A stretch of 7,155 nucleotides of DNA from CADEEN01 sp031389585 (GTDB lineage: Bacteria; Pseudomonadota; Gammaproteobacteria; Burkholderiales; Burkholderiaceae_C), in the NCBI GenBank assembly GCA_031389585.1, contig JANMSS010000145.1, positions 1-7,155 of the forward strand. Reading direction: 5' to 3'. The notes below the pieces were generated by a model that was not told where the DNA came from, ran no database searches, and saw nothing but the letters and a program-made list of their open reading frames with translations. Made by a program: the position numbers and the translations under genes. Positions 1-5,685 of this stretch are shown here, one piece after another; positions within the stretch are counted from its first letter, which is position 1; every line of letters begins with the position of its first letter.

Positions 1-945
1 CCGAGCCAGTCGCCGGTGGCGGCCTGGTAGTGCAGGATCGGGCCCTGGCCGGCGCTGACGAAGCGCATGCGGTGCGTCGCCGGATCCAGCAGGCCGATAA
101 AGGCGGTGATGAAGCGGTCGTCGGCCAGGGTGTCGGCGAGCCGGTCGTTGACTTGCGCATGCGCCCAGGCGAAATGCCATCCGCAACATGGCGTGCATCT
201 GGGTCACCGAGAGCGCCGGCGCGATGCCATGCCCGGTGGCGTCGCCGAGCACGACCAGCAGCCGGCCGTCGAGGATTGAGAGATCGAAGGTGTCGCCGCC
301 GGTCTGCTCGGCGGGTTGGGCGATGCCGAAGGCGTCGTAGCCCGGGACCACGGGCATGGTGGCGGGCAGGGTGCTCATCTGGACCGCGCGCGCCATCTCG
401 AGCTCGGCGCGCAGCTTTTCGCCCTCGATCAGGGCTTCGGTCATGCGCACGCGTTGCAGCGCCACGGCGCATTGAGCGGCCAGTGCCGTCGCAAGTGCTT
501 CGTCGGTTGCATCGAACACACCGCCACTGCGATTGAGCACCTGCATCACGCCGACCAGCGCGTCACGGTGGTCGACCAGCGGCAGCGTCAGGGCACAGCG
601 CGTCCGAAAGCCCGAGCGCTTGTCGACCGCCGGGTCGAAACGCGGGTCGGCGTAGCAGTCGGGCACGTTGATGACCTGGCGCTCACGTGCGCAGGCGCCG
701 ACCAGACCGGCGCCGAGGGCAATCCGCACATCACGAATGTCACTCGACACCTTCAGCACCAGTTCGCCGACGTCGGCATCGAAGAGCCAGACCGAGCTGC
801 GCTCGGCATCGAGCACCTGCCGGGCAGCGGCGGTCACCGCGCTCAGCATGGTGCTCAGATCGAAGGGCGCTGCCAGACCCCGCGTGACCTCGAGGATCGC
901 CGCCATGTCCCGCGCTGACAGCCCATCTCCACCGCGCTCGCTCAT
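1..945 (-). CDS. GAF-domain SpoIIE/PP2C-type serine phosphatase, 3'-partial and frameshifted
   Basis: Read on the minus strand from ATG at 945 (MSERGGDGLS...). Residues about 28-165 look like a GAF sensor domain (VLDAERSSVWLFD, GAGLVGACARERQVINVPD, LPLVDHRDALVGVMQVLNR). Then comes a short charged helix with the linker typical of this family (LRAELEMARAVQMSTLPATMP, about 178-198), then the start of an RsbU/SpoIIE phosphatase domain with metal-binding acidic residues in GGDTFDL (D218) and LGDATGHG (D235). Family knowledge: such proteins dephosphorylate anti-anti-sigma (STAS) proteins in partner-switching pathways, with GAF sensing a small ligand; here the input and partner are unknown. After about residue 262 (base 160) the protein similarity continues in a different frame (VNDRLADTLADDRFITAFIGLLDP...), so there is a frameshift or sequence error. 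No clear Shine-Dalgarno precedes the ATG. The C-terminus lies beyond base 1. The gene is divergent from selD. Confidence 0.85.
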   Translation of the reverse strand, partial: MSERGGDGLSARDMAAILEVTRGLAAPFDLSTMLSAVTAAARQVLDAERSSVWLFDADVGELVLKVSSDIRDVRIALGAGLVGACARERQVINVPDCYADPRFDPAVDKRSGFRTRCALTLPLVDHRDALVGVMQVLNRSGGVFDATDEALATALAAQCAVALQRVRMTEALIEGEKLRAELEMARAVQMSTLPATMPVVPGYDAFGIAQPAEQTGGDTFDLSILDGRLLVVLGDATGHGIAPALSVTQMHAMLRMAFRLGACASQRPARRHPGRRPLHHRLYRPAGSGDAPHALRQRRPGPDPALPGRHRRLAR

Positions 946-1061
946 GCGCGCCAAATGTACAGGCAGGCGGGTGAAGAGGGGGTCGCGGCAATCGGGCTAT
1001 GCTGCCCGCGTTACCGCTGGATTTCGCCGAAAGTGCCGCGCCACCGGCCCGCCCGACTGTT

Positions 1062-1066
1062 GGAGA
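1062..1066 (+). promoter_or_regulatory. Ribosome binding site of selD (GGAGA)
   Basis: GGAGA lies nine bases before the ATG at 1076. It decides the start: the reading frame is open far upstream (to about 668), but that extension runs antisense through the GAF-phosphatase gene and has no comparable site. SelD homology also begins just after this ATG. Confidence 0.75.
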
Positions 1067-1075
1067 CTCCTTCTC

Positions 1076-2143
1076 ATGAACGCCCCGTTGATGCGTGCTG
1101 AGCCGCGCCTGACTTCGCTCTCGCATGGTGGCGGGTGCGGCTGCAAGATCGCCCCTGGCGTGCTGTCTGAGATCCTGAATGGCATGAGCGGCATGCCGCT
1201 GCCGCCCGAACTTCTGGTCGGCATCGAAACTTCCGATGACGCCGCCGTCTACCAGTTGAACGACGAGCAGGCGCTGATCGCAACCACAGACTTCTTCATG
1301 CCGATCGTCGACGATCCCTACGACTTTGGCCGCATCGCCGCCACCAACGCCATCAGCGATGTGTATGCGATGGGCGGCCGGCCGATCATGGCGCTGGCGC
1401 TGGTGGGCATGCCGATCAACGTGCTCTCCACGCAGACCATCGGCCGCATCCTCGAAGGCGGCAACGCAGTCTGCCGCGCGGCGGGCATCCCGATCGCCGG
1501 CGGCCACAGCATCGATTCGGTCGAGGCGATCTACGGCCTGGTGGCGCTCGGCCTGGTGCACCCGAAACGCGTCAAGCGCAACGCCGATGCGAAGGTGGGC
1601 GACCGGCTGGTGCTCGGCAAGCCGCTCGGCGTGGGCGTGATGTCGGCGGCGCTGAAGAAGGAACAGCTCAGTGCCGAGGGCTACGCGCAGATGATCACGG
1701 TGACCACCCAGCTCAACACCCCCGGCCCCGATCTCGCCGCGCTGCCCGGCGTGCACGCGCTGACCGACGTGACCGGCTTCGGCCTGGCCGGCCACGCGCT
1801 GGAAATCGCCCGCGGCGCCAACGCCACCGTGGTGATTGACTGGGCGCGGGTGCCGCTGCTGCCCGGCGTGCGCGCACTCGCCGAGCAAGGCTTCGTCACC
1901 GGCGCGTCGGGTCGCAACTGGGCTGGCTACGGTGCCGACGTTGCCTTGCCCACCGGCTTTGCCGCCGTCGACCAAGCACTGCTGTCAGACCCGCAGACCA
2001 GCGGCGGGCTGCTGGTGTCGTGCGCTGCTGCGTCGCTGCCCGAGGTGTGCGCGATTTTCGAGCGCCACGGCTTTGCCGCGGTGGCGGACATAGGCGAGAT
2101 CGTGGCGGCGCGTCCCGGCGCTGCGCGTCTCATCGTGCGCTGA
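1076..2143 (+). CDS. selD: Selenide, water dikinase (selenophosphate synthetase)
   Basis: Encodes 355 residues, close to the roughly 350 of E. coli SelD. The enzyme makes selenophosphate from selenide and ATP (releasing AMP and phosphate), the selenium donor for selenocysteine-tRNA and 2-selenouridine-tRNA. The hallmark glycine-rich motif HGGGCGCK is at residues 17-24, with the catalytic residue as ordinary Cys21 (not selenocysteine) and Lys24. The ATP/Mg region includes TSDDAAVY (52-59), TTDFFMPIVDDPYDFGRIAA and TNAISDVYAMGG. Later family motifs are AGGHSID, TDVTGFGLAGH and LLSDPQTSGGLL, so both the AIRS N- and C-terminal halves are complete. The start at 1076 is supported by the GGAGA site. 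Neither selA, selB nor a selenouridine synthase lies in the window, so the selenium pathway it serves cannot be told. The next gene follows after 21 bases on the same strand. Confidence 0.97.
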   Translation: MNAPLMRAEPRLTSLSHGGGCGCKIAPGVLSEILNGMSGMPLPPELLVGIETSDDAAVYQLNDEQALIATTDFFMPIVDDPYDFGRIAATNAISDVYAMGGRPIMALALVGMPINVLSTQTIGRILEGGNAVCRAAGIPIAGGHSIDSVEAIYGLVALGLVHPKRVKRNADAKVGDRLVLGKPLGVGVMSAALKKEQLSAEGYAQMITVTTQLNTPGPDLAALPGVHALTDVTGFGLAGHALEIARGANATVVIDWARVPLLPGVRALAEQGFVTGASGRNWAGYGADVALPTGFAAVDQALLSDPQTSGGLLVSCAAASLPEVCAIFERHGFAAVADIGEIVAARPGAARLIVR

Positions 2144-2164
2144 AGCGCTGAAAGGAGACTGGAC

Positions 2165-3352
2165 ATGAGCAAACGTGATGTGGTGGTTCTGGGGGCGGCC
2201 CGTTCGGCGATCGGCACCTTCGGCGGCTCGCTGGCTGACATCGAGCCGGCCGAGTTGGCGGGCACCGTGATGAAGGAAGCGGTTGCGCGCTCGGGCGTCG
2301 ACCCGAAGGCGATCAACTATGTGACGGTGGGCAACACCATTCCCACCGACAGCCGCTTCGCGTATGTGGCGCGGGTGGCGGCGATCCAGGCCGGGCTGCC
2401 GATGGATTCGGTGGCGATGTCGGTGAACCGCCTGTGCTCATCGGGCCTGCAAGGCATCGTGACGACGGCGCAGAACATCCTGCTCGGCGATTGCGATTAC
2501 GGCGTCGGCGGCGGCGTGGAAGTGATGAGCCGCGGCGGCTACCTGTCGACCGCGATGCGCAACGGCGCGCGCATGGGCGACACCAAACTCATCGACACGA
2601 TGGTCGCCACCTTGACCGACCCGTTCGGCGTCGGCCACATGGGCATCACGGCCGAGAACCTGGTCACCAAGTGGGGCATCACGCGCGAGGAGCAGGACGC
2701 GCTGGCGGTGGAGTCGCACCGGCGCGCATCGGTGGCGATCGCCGAAGGGCGATTCAAGTCGCAGATCGTGGCCATCGTCAAGCAGACCCGCAAGGGTGAA
2801 GTCACCTTCGACACCGACGAGCATGTGAAGGCCGGCACCACGATGGAGACGCTGGCCAAGATGAAGCCGGCGTTCAAGAAGGAAGGCGGCTCGGTGACCG
2901 CCGGCAACGCCTCGGGCATCAACGACGGCGCGGCCTTCTTCGTGCTCGCAGACGCCGCCGTGGCCGCCGCCGCCGGGCACAAGCCGATGGCGCGGTTGGT
3001 GTCGTATGCCGTCGCCGGTGTGCCCCACGAAGTCATGGGCGAAGGCCCGATCCCGGCCACCAAGTTGGCGCTGAAGAAGGCCGGTCTGCGCCTGGACCAG
3101 ATGGACGTGATCGAGAGCAACGAAGCCTTTGCGGCGCAAGCCATCGCGGTGGCGCGTGGGCTCGAACTCGACATGAAGAAGACCAACCCCAACGGCGGCG
3201 CGATCGCACTCGGCCACCCGATCGGCTGCTCGGGTGCTTTCCTCGCCACCAAGGCGGTCTATGAGCTGCATCGCACGGCTGGCCGCTATGCGCTGGTGAC
3301 GATGTGCATAGGAGGCGGCCAAGGCATCGCAGCGGTCTTCGAGCGCCTCTGA
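2165..3352 (+). CDS. Acetyl-CoA acetyltransferase / beta-ketothiolase (BktB-like)
   Basis: Encodes 395 residues, the normal length for a biosynthetic-type thiolase. It condenses or cleaves acyl-CoAs through an acyl-cysteine intermediate, in polyhydroxyalkanoate or acetoacetyl-CoA formation or in beta-oxidation. The acylated Cys91 sits in NRLCSSGLQ. The NEAFA motif is at 319-323, the catalytic His351 in GHPIG, and the general-base Cys381 in MCIGGGQGIA. The overall sequence resembles Ralstonia BktB more than strict PhaA (TAIGTFGGSL-like N-terminus, GEVTFDTDEHV, RYALVTMCIGGGQGIAA). This ranking is from memory, so no symbol is given. HPIGCSGA carries an extra Cys355 where many homologues have Ala. 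An AGGAG site at 2153-2157 is seven bases before the ATG. Only 21 bases separate it from selD, so co-transcription is likely. A palindrome follows the stop. The PHA genes phaB and phaC are not nearby. Confidence 0.95.
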   Translation: MSKRDVVVLGAARSAIGTFGGSLADIEPAELAGTVMKEAVARSGVDPKAINYVTVGNTIPTDSRFAYVARVAAIQAGLPMDSVAMSVNRLCSSGLQGIVTTAQNILLGDCDYGVGGGVEVMSRGGYLSTAMRNGARMGDTKLIDTMVATLTDPFGVGHMGITAENLVTKWGITREEQDALAVESHRRASVAIAEGRFKSQIVAIVKQTRKGEVTFDTDEHVKAGTTMETLAKMKPAFKKEGGSVTAGNASGINDGAAFFVLADAAVAAAAGHKPMARLVSYAVAGVPHEVMGEGPIPATKLALKKAGLRLDQMDVIESNEAFAAQAIAVARGLELDMKKTNPNGGAIALGHPIGCSGAFLATKAVYELHRTAGRYALVTMCIGGGQGIAAVFERL

Positions 3353-3361
3353 GCTTCTTGC

Positions 3362-3395
3362 CCCCTCTCCCTCTGGGAGAGGGTTGGGGTGAGGG
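3362..3395. repeat. REP-like intergenic palindrome downstream of the thiolase
   Basis: A perfect 9-bp stem, CCCTCTCCC (3363-3371) and GGGAGAGGG (3375-3383), with a TCT loop, is followed by TTGGGGTGAGGG. Palindromes of this wording recur between genes in many beta- and gammaproteobacteria (established knowledge; copy number here is unknown). It starts about 10 bases after the thiolase stop, so it may protect or end that mRNA. There is no T-tract, so it is not a classical intrinsic terminator. It also marks the point where the accessory segment begins. GGGTTGGGG (3381-3389) is exactly complementary to CCCCAACCC (3429-3437), giving an alternative fold that competes for the same GGG. Confidence 0.7.
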
Positions 3396-3441
3396 CGCGG
3401 CAGCGGCAACCCAGCAGCGGCGCCGCAGCCCCAACCCGCTT

Positions 3442-3570
3442 GAACGCCACCCGCTCACTGTCACAAAGGGCGATCACCGGCATGTCGGCGCCGCAGAGTA
3501 GTCGTACAAATTCATCGACGTGCCGACCCTGCTGGCGGATTTCATGCGTGATGTGGAGGCTTCGAAATGA
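3442..3570 (+). pseudogene. C-terminal remnant of a TumE/DUF6516-type toxin with in-frame TAG
   Basis: In one continuous frame the DNA reads ...TVTKGDHRHVGAAE, then TAG at 3499-3501, then SYKFIDVPTLLADFMRDVEASK and TGA at 3568-3570. The KGDHRHVG block, followed by a Y-x-F stretch and a L-x-x-DF-x-x-DV ending, is what I recall as the C-terminal half of TumE (DUF6516) toxins. These are encoded immediately before an HTH antitoxin gene with a short overlap, exactly as here. The N-terminal half is missing: upstream in this frame is only low-complexity sequence and the REP-like palindrome. No toxin start or ribosome site is visible. I infer a broken toxin gene, and the extent given covers the recognisable part only. 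A sequencing error could explain the TAG but not the absent N-terminus. Confidence 0.6.
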
Positions 3571-3968
3571 GCAAGCTGTCGACGACCGTGCCGACCAAGG
3601 CGGTACTCCATGTGACCGTGGGTGAGTCTGTCGCCCACAGCTTGGCGCGTGCGCAAAGTGCCATGGAAGCATTGCAACGGGGCAAGGCGCCCAAATCGCA
3701 CTTCGGCGTCGGCTTCGCGGAAGTCGGGCAAATGCTCGCGGTGTTTACGCCCAAGCGCTGGGAGTTGATCGCACGGCTGCGTGAGACGGGACCGCTGACG
3801 ACCGCGGAGCTGGCACGCAAGCTGGATCGGGACTACAAGAACGTGCATGCCGATGTGGCTTCGCTTTCAGAGTGGCTTGCCGTGCAGCGCACCGAAGATG
3901 GCCGAGTCCATGTGCCGTGGTCCGCGATCGTGGTGGACATGAAGCTGCCGAATCGCTTGGCAGCGTGA
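3567..3968 (+). CDS. Winged-helix antitoxin-like DNA-binding protein (TumA / HVO_A0114 type)
   Basis: Encodes 133 residues. A winged HTH spans about 62-118: TPKRWELIARLRETGPLTTAE forms the first helices, LARKLDRDYKNVHADVASL holds the recognition helix, and the wing carries VQRTEDGRVHVPW. The N-terminal 60 residues (SVAHSLARAQSAMEAL...) look helical and may dimerise or bind a toxin. The ATG overlaps the stop of the toxin remnant as ATGA, with GGAGG-like bases at about 3554-3558 inside the remnant. In TumE-TumA-type loci this gene is the antitoxin, which neutralises the toxin and represses its own operon. Here the toxin appears dead, so the protein may be an orphan regulator. Its stop overlaps the next gene's GTG by four bases, which couples the two. 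The fold assignment is firm; the pairing is inferred from position and motif. Confidence 0.82.
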   Translation: MSKLSTTVPTKAVLHVTVGESVAHSLARAQSAMEALQRGKAPKSHFGVGFAEVGQMLAVFTPKRWELIARLRETGPLTTAELARKLDRDYKNVHADVASLSEWLAVQRTEDGRVHVPWSAIVVDMKLPNRLAA

Positions 3969-4507
3969 AGACGCACTCGCGCCTGCGCTCCGCGGTGGGC
4001 AAGCAAGGCTTGCATCCGCCGGCGCCGCCGCGCGGCCGCAAGCGCCCATTGGAGGCCGCAGGCCCGCAGACTGAACGCCCGCGCGCCGTCACCGCTGGCG
4101 GCCTGGCCGGCGCCACTGCGCGTGGCGAGGCAGCGCGTGTGCAGTGGGTCAAGGACGGCGTCGTGGTCCCTGGCGAGCAGCTTGCCAAGGCGTGGGGCCT
4201 CACCCGTCAAGCCCTTGCACCGGCAGCGGGGCGCGATGACGTGTGCGCGCTGAAGATCGGCAACCGCCTGTACTACCCCCGGTCGTTCCTGGTCCTGGAC
4301 CGCGAAGCCATGGCCACCGTCTGCCGCGCGCTGGGTAGCGTCGGTGCGAGCGAGAAGCTGATGTTCTGGCTGCGCGAGCACGGCGCATTGGCCGGCAAGA
4401 GCGTCGGCGCCGCACTCGGGGCCGGGGTTCCTGTGGCCAAAGTGGAACACCTGGCCCATGCCTGGGCACGCGAGCGGGGAGCGGCGCGTGTCGCTGCGGC
4501 GGCCTGA
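3965..4507 (+). CDS. Unrecognised 180-aa protein, putative DNA-binding, possible antitoxin-like C-terminus
   Basis: I do not recognise a named family. The GTG start at 3965 forms a GTGA overlap with the preceding stop; upstream ATG options would run deep inside the antitoxin gene, and no clear Shine-Dalgarno is seen. Residues 1-58 are rich in Arg, Pro, Gly and Ala and are probably disordered and DNA- or RNA-sticking. Residues about 59-110 (WVKDGVVVPGEQLAKAWGLT, RQAL, then LKIGNRLYYPRSF) look like an HTH with a small wing. Residues about 112-170 (ATVCRALG, SEKLMFWLREHGALAGKSV, ALGAGVPVAKVEHLAHAWARE) have the shape of the WL...L.GK...AL..G....V C-terminal domain of Xre/MbcA/ParS-like antitoxins. 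That likeness is weak and no RES-domain toxin follows. It converges on the endonuclease gene across a 26-base gap. It is translationally coupled to the wHTH gene, so the two probably work together. Confidence 0.72.
   Translation: MKTHSRLRSAVGKQGLHPPAPPRGRKRPLEAAGPQTERPRAVTAGGLAGATARGEAARVQWVKDGVVVPGEQLAKAWGLTRQALAPAAGRDDVCALKIGNRLYYPRSFLVLDREAMATVCRALGSVGASEKLMFWLREHGALAGKSVGAALGAGVPVAKVEHLAHAWARERGAARVAAAA
4032..4039. other. GCGGCCGC octamer (NotI-type recognition site)
   Basis: The palindrome GCGGCCGC lies inside the 180-aa gene, about 0.5 kb from the NotI-family endonuclease gene. It is the only copy I noticed in the window. If the local enzyme shares NotI specificity, this site must be methylated in the host. 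That specificity is inferred from family membership only. Confidence 0.9.
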
Positions 4508-4529
4508 ACCTTGATTGCTGACGTTCAGG
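4503..4529. terminator. Weak hairpin between convergent genes
   Basis: CCTGAAC (4503-4509) is complementary to GTTCAGG (4523-4529), with a 13-base loop. It covers the end of the 180-aa gene and the gap before the endonuclease stop on the other strand. A bidirectional terminator would be useful here, but the stem is short and has no T-tract on either side. Confidence 0.25.
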
Positions 4530-4533
4530 TGCG

Positions 4534-5685
4534 TCAGGGCCTTGGCCGCGCGGTCGGTTCGCGTCTCGTCTTGGCGTCGAATGCTGGCCACCAATGCCCG
4601 AGCCGTACGCGAATCCGAGACAACACTGACTCGTCGCTTCGGATCGCGTGAAGAATGGTGTCAGGCACTTCAGTGAACGCATGGTTGGCCAGTTGTTCAG
4701 GCGACACGCGAATGAAATGCTCTATGCGCACCGGAGAGACAGGCGCTGATGCGCTTGCATCGAGATCGAAGACACAGATGAACGCGTTCAATGGCGGCGC
4801 TGCCGCTGCCTTCTGCTTACCCCGACGGAGAAGACGCTTTATGCCGGGTGCTTCGTCTTCGAGGTCAGGCGCACCCAGGAAGGGCTGCCAGCTATCCCAT
4901 ACCGATCGCGGCAACGCGAGAACTGTTCCTGCCGCAGCCGAGCCGTCGCCCGCGAGCTTGAACTTCACGAGCATCTGATAGAACGTGCGCTTGAAGACAT
5001 TCGCGATGTTTGGGCCTTCGACTCTGTCGCCGGCCCAGCGGTCGAGATTCGCCGCGAGCGTCGCAGAGAATGTTGACGGATGTAGGCGCAGGCCATCTCG
5101 CAGATTGCTGACGGCGTGCTTGTAGGTGCCGTGGTAATCCATGGTTTGGATTTCGAGGATGCCAAATCGGGCAGCGGCAAACCCTCCCTGGCCGTCTGCG
5201 GTGATCTCGACCAACGTGACATCGAACGACAGCTCTGGCGACCGGGGCGTGCCAAGCACCGAGATCTCACCGCCAAGCTTGTCCTGGAAGAACAGGTAGC
5301 CGGCACCTCGCGCAGCGACTTCATCCGTGAATCGCTTCAGCTCGGCCGGTTGCGCGAGGATCGACACAGGCACGGGCGCGACAGAATCGACCAAACCGAA
5401 GATCAATTGGCATCCGCGGCTGACGATGTCTGAACTGATCACACGGTAGGGACAGACCAGCCAGTCCTGCCTGGATCCATTGCTGGTGCTGCTGACTGTG
5501 CACACGCCGGCGGAGTTGGCGCTCTTGACGCAGGCAGTGCTGCGACGTTGTACGTCGCTCAGAAACGGACAATTGCCGACACGATCATCGGCAAGGCTGG
5601 CCGCATCGAGCCTCACCGTCGGATAAATACGCTGGCCAAACCACTCACTGACGTAGTTGCCTGCTGCGCGGGGCGTTGTTGCCAT
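4534..5685 (-). CDS. NotI-family type II restriction endonuclease
   Basis: Encodes 383 residues from the ATG at 5685 (MATTPRAAGN...), matching the length I recall for NotI. Longer reading to 5742 only adds sequence antisense to nothing and parallel to the methyltransferase end, so I reject it. Four cysteines, C39 (GNCPF), C52 (TACVKS), C62 (GVCTVS) and C78 (LVCPYR), fit the Fe(Cys)4 site near the NotI N-terminus. The PD-(D/E)xK-type core is the NotI variant: E140 in KLGGE, D155 in SFDVTLVEI, then E178-x-Q180 in LEIQTMDYHGTY, where Gln replaces the usual Lys. VEGPNIANVFKRTFYQM (223-239) is also strongly family-like. Such enzymes cut at GCGGCCGC; specificity here is inferred. The start overlaps the methyltransferase gene by 41 bases with no clear Shine-Dalgarno, suggesting coupling and weak, delayed expression. 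No controller (C) protein gene is present. Sampled stretches are lower in GC than selD. Confidence 0.93.
   Translation of the reverse strand: MATTPRAAGNYVSEWFGQRIYPTVRLDAASLADDRVGNCPFLSDVQRRSTACVKSANSAGVCTVSSTSNGSRQDWLVCPYRVISSDIVSRGCQLIFGLVDSVAPVPVSILAQPAELKRFTDEVAARGAGYLFFQDKLGGEISVLGTPRSPELSFDVTLVEITADGQGGFAAARFGILEIQTMDYHGTYKHAVSNLRDGLRLHPSTFSATLAANLDRWAGDRVEGPNIANVFKRTFYQMLVKFKLAGDGSAAAGTVLALPRSVWDSWQPFLGAPDLEDEAPGIKRLLRRGKQKAAAAPPLNAFICVFDLDASASAPVSPVRIEHFIRVSPEQLANHAFTEVPDTILHAIRSDESVLSRIRVRLGHWWPAFDAKTRREPTARPRP

Noticed and set aside
668..1075. Upstream in-frame extension of selD
   Set aside because: It is antisense to the GAF-phosphatase gene, has no SelD-like content, and a good ribosome site and the family N-terminus begin at 1062-1076.
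946..1075. Promoters in the 130-base divergent gap
   Set aside because: TATGCT at about 998-1003 (plus) and TACATT at 954-959 (minus) resemble -10 boxes, but neither has a convincing -35 box at 16-18 bases.
740..1975. Long minus-strand open frame across selD
   Set aside because: Its translation is His/Gly/Arg/Ala-rich without motifs, the usual shadow of a high-GC gene; selD on the other strand is unmistakable.
3304..3501. A 65-aa plus-strand open frame starting inside the thiolase
   Set aside because: Its first part is out-of-frame thiolase and repeat sequence; only the last ~19 codons have meaning, as part of the toxin remnant.
3872..3964. Earlier ATG for the 180-aa gene
   Set aside because: It would read through the antitoxin gene in another frame with a 97-base overlap; the GTGA junction at 3965 is the usual coupled layout.
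4655..4978. 107-aa plus-strand open frame opposite the endonuclease
   Set aside because: No motif or ribosome site, and it is wholly antisense to a well-supported gene.
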